Below, in pieces: positions 1 through 6,263 of a stretch of DNA of 6,263 nt. Location of the stretch: contig CALFYU010000480.1 of NCBI GenBank assembly GCA_937952455.1, positions 1 through 6,263 on the forward strand, written 5' to 3'. The notes below the pieces were generated by a model that saw only the letters and a list, made by a program, of their open reading frames with translations, had not been told where the DNA came from and did not search any database. The stretch is from an uncultured Planctomycetaceae bacterium. GTDB lineage: Bacteria; Planctomycetota; Planctomycetia; Planctomycetales; Planctomycetaceae. The first letter of the stretch is position 1, and each line of letters begins with the position of its first letter. Made by a program: the position numbers and the translations under genes.

Positions 1-1116
1 GCCGATTACGACAATGACGGCCACCTGGATCTCTACATCGCCAACGAGATAGGAGACTCGGAACTATTCAAAAATGACGGGCAGGGGCATTTCACCAACG
101 TTGCCCGCGAGGCAGGCGTTCTCGGTGGGCGGTACCCGAAAGGTGTCATTTGGGGCGATTACGACAATGACCGGTATCCCGATCTGTATCTTTCGAATTT
201 AAAGGGGCCGAACCAACTTTATCACAACAATGGTGACGGCACGTTTACCGATGTCGCGTCGGCGGCCGGCGTTCTGGAACCGCAACGCAGCTTTCCCACC
301 TGGTTGTGGGATTTCAATAATGATGGGGCGCTCGACTTGTACGTGGCAGGCTATTGGTCCGACGTCGAAAATTTTGCGGCGGACTATCTTGGCCGAACTC
401 ATCAGGCGGGCACCGATCGGCTCTACCAGGGCGATGGCAAAGGCGGCTTTCGGGACGTCACGCAGGAAATGGACCTCGCGAAAGTCACGTTGCCCATGGG
501 TTCAAATTTTGGCGACGTTGATAACGACGGCTATCCCGACTTCTACCTCGGCACCGGCTATCCAGACTACGCCGGTCTGATGCCTAACCGAATGTTTCAC
601 AATCAACGCGGCACGCGGTTTGAGGAAGTCACTGCGGCGGCCGGTTTGGGACATCTGCAAAAAGGGCATGCTGTCGCGTTCGCTGACTTCGACCAGGATG
701 GAGACCAGGACATTGTCATCGAAATGGGCGGAGCCGATCGGGGCGACGCGTTCTCGAATGCCGTGTTCCAAAACCCCGGCTTCGGAAATCATTGGATTAC
801 AGTCAAGCTGATCGGCAAAAAGTCGAATCGCGCGGGGATCGGTGCACGCATTCGAGCCGACATCAAGGAAGACGGCAAGGAGCGCTCAATCTATAAGTGG
901 GTGAACAGCGGCGGGACCTTCGGCGGTAATCCGCTTCGCCAGCAAATCGGATTAGGCTCTGCCACGCGCATCGAAAAGCTAGAGATCTACTGGCCCACAA
1001 GTGATACGACACAGGTGTTTACCGACCTAAAGGTTGATCGGATGATCACGATTGTTGAGGGCCAGGACGAATATCGCCCGGTGGCCGACGCACGGACACC
1101 AAAATCGGGGAGTTGA
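1..1116 (+). CDS. CRTAC1-family protein: FG-GAP/VCBS propeller with C-terminal ASPIC/UnbV domain (5' end missing)
   Basis: The reading frame is open from the first base and ends at TGA 1114-1116, giving 371 visible residues; the true start lies before the window. At least five Asp-rich FG-GAP/VCBS motifs are visible, near residues 2-15 (DYDNDGHLDLY), 52-65, 103-116 (DFNNDGALDLY), 171-184 (GDVDNDGYPDFY) and 228-240 (ADFDQDGDQD). Most are followed by a linker of the type LYHNNGDGTFTDV. In this family DxDxDG loops bind calcium and the repeats fold as beta-propeller blades. The second motif reads DYDNDRYPD, with Arg in place of the usual Gly. Residues 264-355 match the ASPIC/UnbV domain: HWITVKL, then AGIGARI, then IGLGSATRIEKLEIYWP. 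Family members are usually exported, but the signal region is not in view. The molecular function is unknown; cell-surface or ligand-binding roles are inferred only from the fold. The gene converges on another member of the same broad family. Confidence 0.93.
   Translation, partial: ADYDNDGHLDLYIANEIGDSELFKNDGQGHFTNVAREAGVLGGRYPKGVIWGDYDNDRYPDLYLSNLKGPNQLYHNNGDGTFTDVASAAGVLEPQRSFPTWLWDFNNDGALDLYVAGYWSDVENFAADYLGRTHQAGTDRLYQGDGKGGFRDVTQEMDLAKVTLPMGSNFGDVDNDGYPDFYLGTGYPDYAGLMPNRMFHNQRGTRFEEVTAAAGLGHLQKGHAVAFADFDQDGDQDIVIEMGGADRGDAFSNAVFQNPGFGNHWITVKLIGKKSNRAGIGARIRADIKEDGKERSIYKWVNSGGTFGGNPLRQQIGLGSATRIEKLEIYWPTSDTTQVFTDLKVDRMITIVEGQDEYRPVADARTPKSGS
3..171 (+). repeat. In-frame direct repeat encoding FG-GAP motifs
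   Basis: Sixteen bases (cgattacgacaatgac) at 3-18 recur exactly at 156-171, offset by 153 bp or 51 codons. Both copies encode DYDND at the start of a calcium-loop motif in successive propeller blades. The identity stops right after the motif, so this is a conserved repeat inside a coding sequence, not a mobile or regulatory repeat. Confidence 0.8.
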
Positions 1117-1185
1117 TTTTCGGTGTAACCGATCGCCGGCCCTCCGCCACGCTGTTTCGTTGCGCTATCGGTGGCGACCCGCAGA

Positions 1186-3570
1186 CTACGAACCGGCATT
1201 GGCCGCCGAGACCTTGATGTCGGCGGGCTGAATGCGGTGGTAGCGATTGATCTCCGGGTTGGGGATTTTCACGACTGTGCCGTCGGGCCACTTGATCTCG
1301 ATTTCTTCGACCTGGGTTTCGCTTCCCAAACCGAAGTGCACGACCGGTGCGTGTTGCGAAATGTACGAGTCGCCGGAGACAACGGGGGCCACGTGCGTCT
1401 GGCTGGGAGTCTTCACCGTAACTCGCGCACCAATTCCGGATCGCGATGCGCCATCCAATCGAACTCCGATCCAATTCGCTTTCAAATCATCATTGTTTTT
1501 CAGGAAGTGCACAGCCCAGGTTCGGTTGATGGGCTCACGGCTGCGGACTAGCAAATCAACATGTCCGTCACCGTTGAAGTCGTCGCTGATGACATTCCGC
1601 GAATCGAGTTCGGAAGAGACTCCCGCCAAGAAATCAATTCTTAAAAAGCCTTTGCCATTCTGATTCATGAGCAGCACGTTGTGCTCGAATCCATTCCACG
1701 AAATCCTCTCAACGCCAAAGTTTTTCTTTGTGTTGACTTCGAAGAACTCGCCCAATTCGGGGTCATAGTTTGAGGAACCCGTGTAAATATCGTGACACCA
1801 AAACGACGTGCAGTAATCCTTGGCCGTTTTCTGACTGTTGTTACCGTTGGCAACGAAAATGTCTCGATCTCCGTCGTTGTCAAAGTCGAACGACGTTGAT
1901 CCCCAGGACCAACCCGTTCGTGCGACCTGATCATTAAACGGCGCCTGATTGAAATCTTGCCCCTCAGCAAGATACAGGCGGTTACCGTAGCCCATCTCCG
2001 GTCGGGCTGATTGATATTCCTCGAACTGTTCCTGCCCCAGCCCCATTTGGTGCAGGCGCTTTGCCGTCGTTGACGACATGCCCGTCATAAAGAAGTCAAG
2101 CTTGGAGTCCATATCGTAGTCGGAAAAACTAACGGACATGCCGAAGGCATGCCGGTTGCTGATGTGCTCGTCGGTAATATCACGAAACTTTCCTGTTCCA
2201 TCGTTCGTGTACACGTCCACACCTGAAAAATCGCTGACGACCACGAGGTCAAGATCGAGATCGTCGTCGAGATCAACCAGGGATGCTGAGTACGTGCGGC
2301 GGTTACGTTTCTCGGTCAATCCACTCCACTCAGTGATATCTTCGAAGGTTCCGTCGCCTTTGTTACGAAGCAAATATGCGGGATGCCCGTCGTTGGCGTC
2401 GAAATAGGGGGTCGGCATCTGGCCGCCTCTGTAGGGTTGCTTGTACTGGCCAATCCAAACATCCAAATCACCGTCGGCGTCGATGTCTCCGGCGGTGAAG
2501 ACCGTGGGTTCATGAATGTCCTTTGCCGAGAACACAGGAGTTGCACGCGTGGGGAACCGTCCATCTTCGTCGGCGGTAAATAAAAACACCACGCCATTGG
2601 TGCCCGATCCCAGAAAATCTGCCTTCCCGTCGCCGGTGAAATCGGCCATGACACCCGAGTAGCCCAGCGAAGTTGGCGGCGGGAAGTCGAATAACTCTTT
2701 CTGGTCAAACTGGAAGTCTCCCCGATTCCAATAGACGGCGTTTTCCATTGGGGAAACCACCTCTGACAAACCGTCGCCATCGAGATCGATCGCGGCCAGC
2801 GGCAAACGAAGTTTGCTGTTGAGCTTCACGACGGCGGCTTCTTCAAAAATTGGAGAGCTTTCACGCCTGAGAACCGTGACATCGGTCGCTTCGATGCTGC
2901 GCGCCGTTGGTTGATCGGAGGGCGTTGCAGGCGGGTTCCATTGCACCGCCAGTTTTCCACGGACGTTGTAGAAGGTCTGCTCCGAATCATTTGCGAGGTC
3001 CAAGACGAACGACACGACCGAACGGGGAGACTCTGGATCCGGCTCGAAGCGACTATGATGCCATTCGGACTGCACAACGCGTAATCCGGAATCTTTCCAA
3101 TCGCTGAGCCACTTCTTCCACTGCTCCGGATCAAACGTCTTGGTCCCGTTGTCACAGCGAAATTCGTCGATCCCGTGTTCATGCTGCGCTGGGTCACCCG
3201 GCAGACCGACCGTCAGGTCCTCAAACGAAAACTCTGACAATTCGACGAACTGGTCTTGGCTGGCGCGCATTTTGTCCCACAAGGTGATAAAGGGCACCTC
3301 GTACTTCTGAGCCATCACTTCGTCGGACCAGACGGTCTCATCCAGCCGTTCGCGTTCGGCGGCGATTTGACGGACACTTCCGACGCTACCGAGACCAGCG
3401 TTGACCACAGCTTCGCCGCCGGCGCCTCCGTCTTTCGGATCTGCAGCGACCGTATCGTCCTGTTGCTTGTTGTCATCAACGTCGCGATTGTTGACTACAT
3501 ACACGATGCCAATTGCAATCAGTAGAATTACGACTCCAGCGCCAATCGCTTTGGATGTCCCGCGTGCCAT
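1186..3570 (-). CDS. Membrane-anchored CRTAC1-family protein: FG-GAP/VCBS propeller with ASPIC/UnbV domain
   Basis: The protein has 794 residues from the ATG at 3570. A longer in-frame ATG at 3615 adds 15 residues but has no visible ribosome site, whereas the one at 3570 is preceded by AGGTGA five bases upstream and directly opens a signal anchor (hydrophobic residues about 8-26). Residues about 30-250 form a module I do not recognise: a Gly/Asp-rich linker, then a Trp-rich part including QSEWHHSRF and NVRGKLAVQW. About seven FG-GAP motifs follow, near residues 257 (DLDGDGLSE), 306 (DFTGDGKADF), 360 (DIDADGDLDV), 427 (DLDDDLDLDL), 477 (DYDMDSKLDF), 555 (DFDNDGDRDIF) and 655 (DFNGDGHVDLL), enough for a seven-bladed propeller. 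Residues about 693-782 are ASPIC/UnbV (SGIGARV, then HFGLGSETQVEEIEIKWPDG). Blade six is followed by Cys587 and Cys592 in CTSFWCH. The protein should face outside the cytoplasmic membrane; substrate and role are unknown. It is a different architecture from its convergent neighbour, not a recent duplicate. Confidence 0.93.
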   Translation of the reverse strand: MARGTSKAIGAGVVILLIAIGIVYVVNNRDVDDNKQQDDTVAADPKDGGAGGEAVVNAGLGSVGSVRQIAAERERLDETVWSDEVMAQKYEVPFITLWDKMRASQDQFVELSEFSFEDLTVGLPGDPAQHEHGIDEFRCDNGTKTFDPEQWKKWLSDWKDSGLRVVQSEWHHSRFEPDPESPRSVVSFVLDLANDSEQTFYNVRGKLAVQWNPPATPSDQPTARSIEATDVTVLRRESSPIFEEAAVVKLNSKLRLPLAAIDLDGDGLSEVVSPMENAVYWNRGDFQFDQKELFDFPPPTSLGYSGVMADFTGDGKADFLGSGTNGVVFLFTADEDGRFPTRATPVFSAKDIHEPTVFTAGDIDADGDLDVWIGQYKQPYRGGQMPTPYFDANDGHPAYLLRNKGDGTFEDITEWSGLTEKRNRRTYSASLVDLDDDLDLDLVVVSDFSGVDVYTNDGTGKFRDITDEHISNRHAFGMSVSFSDYDMDSKLDFFMTGMSSTTAKRLHQMGLGQEQFEEYQSARPEMGYGNRLYLAEGQDFNQAPFNDQVARTGWSWGSTSFDFDNDGDRDIFVANGNNSQKTAKDYCTSFWCHDIYTGSSNYDPELGEFFEVNTKKNFGVERISWNGFEHNVLLMNQNGKGFLRIDFLAGVSSELDSRNVISDDFNGDGHVDLLVRSREPINRTWAVHFLKNNDDLKANWIGVRLDGASRSGIGARVTVKTPSQTHVAPVVSGDSYISQHAPVVHFGLGSETQVEEIEIKWPDGTVVKIPNPEINRYHRIQPADIKVSAANAGS

Positions 3571-3575
3571 GACTC

Positions 3576-3581
3576 TCACCT
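3576..3581 (-). promoter_or_regulatory. Ribosome binding site deciding the start of the anchored CRTAC1-family gene
   Basis: On the minus strand AGGTGA, within AAAGGTGAG, lies five bases before the ATG at 3570. The alternative ATG at 3615 is preceded by a C/T-rich stretch without any purine-rich match. This favours the shorter protein. Confidence 0.7.
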
Positions 3582-3613
3582 TTCGGATTTTTTCGTCACC
3601 CCTACGTTGGCTC

Positions 3614-3654
3614 ATAGAACGGCCGATGTAGGAGAGGGGTTCGTAGCGTTCTAT
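3614..3654 (-). promoter_or_regulatory. Inverted repeat in the leader of the anchored CRTAC1-family gene
   Basis: atagaacg at 3614-3621 and cgttctat at 3647-3654 are exact reverse complements, eight base pairs around a 25-base loop. With the candidate promoter upstream, the stem would start roughly ten bases into the transcript. The loop contains bases 3635-3640 that can also pair with 3598-3603 close to the ribosome site, so two overlapping folds are possible. It could equally be a protein-binding site or chance. Confidence 0.35.
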
Positions 3655-3669
3655 TCGGCAGCAGAACGC

Positions 3670-3698
3670 ATTTTATGTTGGAATTATCGCTTGTTCAA
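3670..3698 (-). promoter_or_regulatory. Candidate sigma70-type promoter for the anchored CRTAC1-family gene
   Basis: On the minus strand TTGAAC (3698-3693) is separated by exactly 17 bases from TAAAAT (3675-3670). Against the housekeeping consensus the -35 box matches four of six and the -10 box five of six. Transcription would start near 3663 and give a leader of about 93 bases before the ATG at 3570. Planctomycete promoters are not well defined, so this is a match to the general bacterial consensus only. Confidence 0.45.
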
Positions 3699-3820
3699 TT
3701 GATGCGAGCGGTTTCTGATGATGATCGCCGAGGGTCAATCCTCCCAGTCCCGGGACCGGCGAACCAACTCCACTGCGAGGATCGAATTCGTTTCGCAGCA
3801 ACCATGCCGCGTCTCGTCCC

Positions 3821-3861
3821 TCAAAAGTTGCGGCCGCGGGCGAGCGCGTGCCGCGGCCGCA
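3821..3861 (-). terminator. GC-rich hairpin, probable terminator of the cytochrome gene
   Basis: gcggccgcgg at 3830-3839 and ccgcggccgc at 3851-3860 form a perfect 10-bp stem, 11 bp with the flanking T/A pair, around an 11-base loop. In the direction of the cytochrome transcript it lies 75 bases after the stop codon and is followed by AACTTTTGA. The short run of four T is weaker than in a classical intrinsic terminator, but the stem is very stable and the position fits. Confidence 0.55.
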
Positions 3862-3935
3862 TTACGTTTATATGGCTCTGTTGCTCGTCAACGTGCGTCA
3901 TGCCGACACCAGCATAGCGGCACGCACAAATCGAG

Positions 3936-5495
3936 TTACAGACAGAGCATATAGGCCACGAGATCGTCTTTCTCCGACTTGGTGAGATTCAAACCCAAAA
4001 CCAGGTTGAAGAACTCCACGGTGTCATGCAGCGTCGGGCATCGTCCGTCGTGGAGATACGGCGGCGAATCTTTGATGCCCCGCAGCGGAAACGTCTTGAT
4101 CGGACCTTCCGGCCGGCAAACGAAGAACCGCTCCAGCCGCAAGTCGTGCATGTAGTCGTCCACGAAGGCGGGGCCATAATGGCACTTCGCGCATTGAGCT
4201 TTGCCGTGAAACAGCGCCTCGCCCCGCAGTTCTTGCTCCGTGGCAAGCTCCGGAATAAGCCGCATAAGCGGATCCAGCTTTTCCGCCGGCGGGACGTCGA
4301 TGATCGAGTTGAAGTCGCCCATCCGGTTCGTAACTTCGCGTTTGGCTGCGCGCGGCCCGATTGCTTGCTGCATGCCCGGATCGCCGTCGAAATACTCTTC
4401 CACTTCGGAGAAGTGATCCATGCTGCGGATCGAGCGCTTGGACGAAAGCTGCATCAGGTTGTAGTTGCCGCGCATGGTCGGAGTGTCCGTGCGGAGTCGG
4501 GCCATGTTCGGCCGCGAGTCCGGTCCCAGTTCAATGGCCCCGTTGGTATGTCCGTTCACGTGGCAATCGAAGCACGCCACCCCTTTGGAAGGCTTCTCTG
4601 TCACACGATGGTCGGTGTGATTGAACCACGTGGTCGGCGTAGGCCGCAACAACTCCTTGAGCCCCTCCATCTGCTCAGGCGTCAGCAGCCCGTCGAAGAT
4701 TTCGTAGTAATTGTCTAACGTGACCTCGCGGCCGTTGGTGACGTCTCCCAATTCCTTGTGCGTCGTGAGAAATAGCGGCGGGGGGAATTCCGGCAAGTAC
4801 GCATCCGGGATATCCAAGTCGACGTCGATCCGCCGATGTTCAGGGTGCGCTTCGATCCACATTTCCGGGAACAGCATATGCGCGTTCGATTGCAGCGGAT
4901 GGGCCAGGGGCTTGTAAGGAAACAGGTCCTTCTCGCGAATCTCGCTCGGCGACATCGCCGCCAGCTCTTCAAACGACTTCACAGATGCCAGACGGGCCAC
5001 GGGACCTCGCATGATCGGCTTGCCACCGGACATAAATTGTCCTTCAATCGCCTCTCCCGAGAAGTCGTACCGATCATTCATATAAGCATGGACGTCCGCC
5101 ATTAGTTGCGGCTTTTGTTTGCGATGGAACTCGAGCCATTGCTCGAACCGCATGGGAAGGACCGGTGAACCGAAGGACGAGCCGCCGCGGCCGTAGTAAT
5201 TCCAAAGATCGAACGGCGTGCGCATCCCCTTGGTGATGGTGGGGTATAGTTTCAGCTCGTCTTCCTCAAACGGCTTCGCCGGAGTGATGCGACGATAAGA
5301 AACGTTTTTGGCAGTCACAGGAACATCGCCGGCTTCCTGCGGTTCTGCGGCTTCGAGTTGGCCGCCGCCGACCGGAATCCGGCTCAGCCCCGTCCCGCGA
5401 TACTTGTCGTACGTCAGGTGGATACCAAACGTGAGGCCCAGTAGTACGAGCACGATTATTGCTCGTCGTAAATTCTGCTTGATGAATGAATTCAT
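3936..5495 (-). CDS. Di-heme cytochrome c peroxidase/MauG-like protein, membrane-anchored
   Basis: The protein has 519 residues. The start is supported by AAGGGGA six bases before the ATG and by an immediate basic-hydrophobic signal anchor (NLRRAIIVLVLLGLTFGI, hydrophobic part about residues 12-25). Two c-type heme sites are visible: C308-F-D-C311-H and C435-A-K-C438-H. Each is followed about 34-37 residues later by an MRG/LRG element (TPTMRG 338-343, FPLRG 469-473), consistent with two related cytochrome c halves. The C-terminal part, PPYLHDG at 478-484 followed by TVEFFN and KDDLVAY, is typical of the cytochrome c peroxidase/MauG family. That family reduces hydrogen peroxide or oxidises protein or small-molecule substrates in the periplasm; which applies here cannot be read from the sequence. 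The roughly 300 residues before the first heme are unusually long and unrecognised. Cys460, Cys486 and Cys518 lie outside the heme motifs. It probably shares a transcript with the redoxin gene 92 bp upstream. Confidence 0.9.
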   Translation of the reverse strand: MNSFIKQNLRRAIIVLVLLGLTFGIHLTYDKYRGTGLSRIPVGGGQLEAAEPQEAGDVPVTAKNVSYRRITPAKPFEEDELKLYPTITKGMRTPFDLWNYYGRGGSSFGSPVLPMRFEQWLEFHRKQKPQLMADVHAYMNDRYDFSGEAIEGQFMSGGKPIMRGPVARLASVKSFEELAAMSPSEIREKDLFPYKPLAHPLQSNAHMLFPEMWIEAHPEHRRIDVDLDIPDAYLPEFPPPLFLTTHKELGDVTNGREVTLDNYYEIFDGLLTPEQMEGLKELLRPTPTTWFNHTDHRVTEKPSKGVACFDCHVNGHTNGAIELGPDSRPNMARLRTDTPTMRGNYNLMQLSSKRSIRSMDHFSEVEEYFDGDPGMQQAIGPRAAKREVTNRMGDFNSIIDVPPAEKLDPLMRLIPELATEQELRGEALFHGKAQCAKCHYGPAFVDDYMHDLRLERFFVCRPEGPIKTFPLRGIKDSPPYLHDGRCPTLHDTVEFFNLVLGLNLTKSEKDDLVAYMLCL

Positions 5496-5501
5496 GGGGA
5501 T

Positions 5502-5508
5502 TCCCCTT
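5502..5508 (-). promoter_or_regulatory. Ribosome binding site of the cytochrome gene
   Basis: On the minus strand AAGGGGA lies six bases before the ATG at 5495. The same bases are part of an 11-base palindrome (5496-5506, ggggattcccc) that could form a short 4-bp stem with a three-base loop covering the site. Confidence 0.55.
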
Positions 5509-5587
5509 ACGGTGAAAGAAGAATAAGAAATGATTGGCTTGCACTGTTACGAGATCGCCGCCATGGAACGTCCAGGCAATTTGCGTT

Positions 5588-6263
5588 TCATGGTTTGGCG
5601 GTTGTTTCATCCTTGTTTTCCTGCTGCTGCAAAAGCAGGACCAATGACTGTTCACACTCCGCGGGTTTGAAGCCCATCGGCCCGCGGCCGCTCTTGTAGG
5701 CAATGCGGCCCTCGCCATCGATCACGTACAGCCGACTGGGCATACCGCTGTAAGCGGCTCCCACTTTGTCATCGATCGCATCGACAAGAAACGGCATCTT
5801 GAAATTCAGTGTCGCTTGACACACCCGGGCGACCGTATGGCGTTCAGCGTCCGTCGTCGGCTGATTGAGTGATACGCCGAGTGATTGGTTCCGGCCCGAC
5901 GACCAGCCGTCGTCAGGATGCGCCTCCCGGACATAGACCATTAAGAACGTCGCCCGGTCCTTGTACCGCTCGTAGAGCTTCTCGACATTGCCCGATTGCG
6001 ACCGAAACGGGCCGCACGTGAAATTGCCGAAGACCAGTACGACCGGCCGCTCGCCGATCTGTTCCGATAGCGTCACCTTTTCTCCACCGTTCACGGCCGG
6101 CAACGTAAAGTCGGGGGCCATTTCATTCAAATCAGGACCGGGCTGCAGCGATCCGATTTCTTGCCGGGCAAGCCCCAGAACCAACGTGTTGCGATCCGGG
6201 CCGCGATTGTCGGCGCGGCGAGTCTTTTCATCGGGCGGCTCAAATCGGTATTGCACGTCATCT
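5588..6263 (-). CDS. Redoxin / iodothyronine deiodinase-like thioredoxin-fold protein (5' end missing)
   Basis: The frame is open to the window edge; a GTG at 6256 could start it (222 residues), but no ribosome site can be judged and the two codons before it are also open, so I treat it as truncated. Numbered from that GTG: APDFTLP at 47-53 and VTLSE mark the start of an AhpC/TSA-redoxin type fold, PVVLVFGNFTCGPF at 71-84 the active-site strand and loop, FLMVYVREAHPDDGW at 104-118 the stretch most typical of deiodinase-like proteins, and GMPSRLYVID at 171-180 the cis-proline region. Animal deiodinases have selenocysteine where this protein has Cys81 (codon TGC). There is no CXXC; the other cysteines are Cys146 and Cys201. 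Bacterial members are thought to be thiol redox proteins rather than thyroid-hormone enzymes; the substrate is unknown. It lies just upstream of the di-heme cytochrome gene, suggesting an operon and a linked redox role. Confidence 0.88.
   Translation of the reverse strand, partial: DDVQYRFEPPDEKTRRADNRGPDRNTLVLGLARQEIGSLQPGPDLNEMAPDFTLPAVNGGEKVTLSEQIGERPVVLVFGNFTCGPFRSQSGNVEKLYERYKDRATFLMVYVREAHPDDGWSSGRNQSLGVSLNQPTTDAERHTVARVCQATLNFKMPFLVDAIDDKVGAAYSGMPSRLYVIDGEGRIAYKSGRGPMGFKPAECEQSLVLLLQQQENKDETTAKP

Larger units (their letters stand above)
3571..3935. other. Non-coding stretch between the cytochrome gene and the anchored CRTAC1-family gene
   Basis: These 365 bases hold no convincing gene. 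From the cytochrome end they contain a GC-rich hairpin (3829-3861), an unremarkable stretch with a 10-bp palindrome gtcccgggac at 3747-3756, a candidate promoter (3670-3698), a foldable leader (3598-3654) and the ribosome site for the CRTAC1-family gene. Short plus-strand open frames from about 3675 to 3954 encode low-complexity Arg/Cys/Pro-rich peptides with no recognisable domain. Confidence 0.7.

Noticed and set aside
1117..1185. Possible bidirectional terminator between the convergent genes (accgat 1128-1133 with atcggt 1167-1172, or cgccac 1145-1150 with gtggcg 1171-1176)
   Set aside because: The stems are only six pairs with loops of 20-33 bases, they exclude each other, and no T-run follows on either strand.
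1046..1474. 142-codon minus-strand open frame across the end of both CRTAC1-family genes
   Set aside because: It overlaps the real ASPIC/UnbV coding sequence in another frame and has the Arg/Pro-rich composition of a shadow frame.
3571..3615. Longer start (ATG at 3615) for the anchored CRTAC1-family protein
   Set aside because: No purine-rich ribosome site precedes it, and the extra charged residues would come before a normal-looking signal anchor that already begins properly at 3570.
3675..3954. Plus-strand open frames of about 80 codons in the non-coding stretch
   Set aside because: No ribosome site and no recognisable motif; they run through the hairpin and into the cytochrome gene's 3' end or nearly so, and the composition looks like random translation.
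4026..4718. 230-codon open frame on the plus strand
   Set aside because: It is wholly antisense to the cytochrome gene, which has two heme motifs and a signal anchor; the antisense product is Arg/His-rich with no domain.
5266..5718. 150-codon minus-strand open frame bridging the redoxin and cytochrome genes
   Set aside because: It overlaps both well-supported genes in another frame and shows no domain; it is not evidence for a fusion or a frameshift.
6014..6016. Selenocysteine codon in the deiodinase-like gene
   Set aside because: The active-site codon is TGC (Cys), not TGA, so no recoding is needed.

Overview
The window looks like chromosomal DNA from a planctomycete-like bacterium, most likely near the Pirellulales. 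This is an inference from gene content: two FG-GAP/VCBS beta-propeller proteins with C-terminal ASPIC/UnbV domains (the 'CRTAC1 family'), a di-heme cytochrome c peroxidase-like protein with an N-terminal membrane anchor, and a deiodinase-like redoxin. Acidobacteriota and Verrucomicrobiota carry similar sets, so the phylum is not proven. No mobile element, CRISPR array, tRNA or rRNA is visible.

Layout. Positions 1-1116 (+) hold the 3' part of a CRTAC1-family gene that begins before the window. It converges on a second, full-length and architecturally different CRTAC1-family gene on the minus strand (1186-3570), with only 69 bp between the two stop codons. The second gene has a signal anchor, an N-terminal module I do not recognise, about seven propeller blades and an ASPIC/UnbV tail. 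Upstream of it lies a 365-bp non-coding stretch (3571-3935) with a good candidate promoter, a leader that can fold, and a strong GC hairpin that probably terminates the next gene. A di-heme cytochrome gene (3936-5495, minus) follows, then a redoxin/deiodinase-like gene (5588 to the window end, minus) that is open at its 5' end.

How they may work together. The redoxin and cytochrome genes lie in the same direction with a 92-bp gap, so they are probably co-transcribed, redoxin first. The second CRTAC1 gene seems to have its own promoter behind the hairpin, so it may be a separate unit. The cytochrome and the second CRTAC1 protein each have an N-terminal hydrophobic anchor and should act outside the cytoplasmic membrane. 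A shared extracytoplasmic redox or peroxide-related role is possible, but only the domain content and gene order support it. The main points worth a second look are the long N-terminal part of the cytochrome before its first heme, the Cys at the position where deiodinases carry selenocysteine, the unrecognised N-terminal module of the second CRTAC1 protein, and its structured leader.
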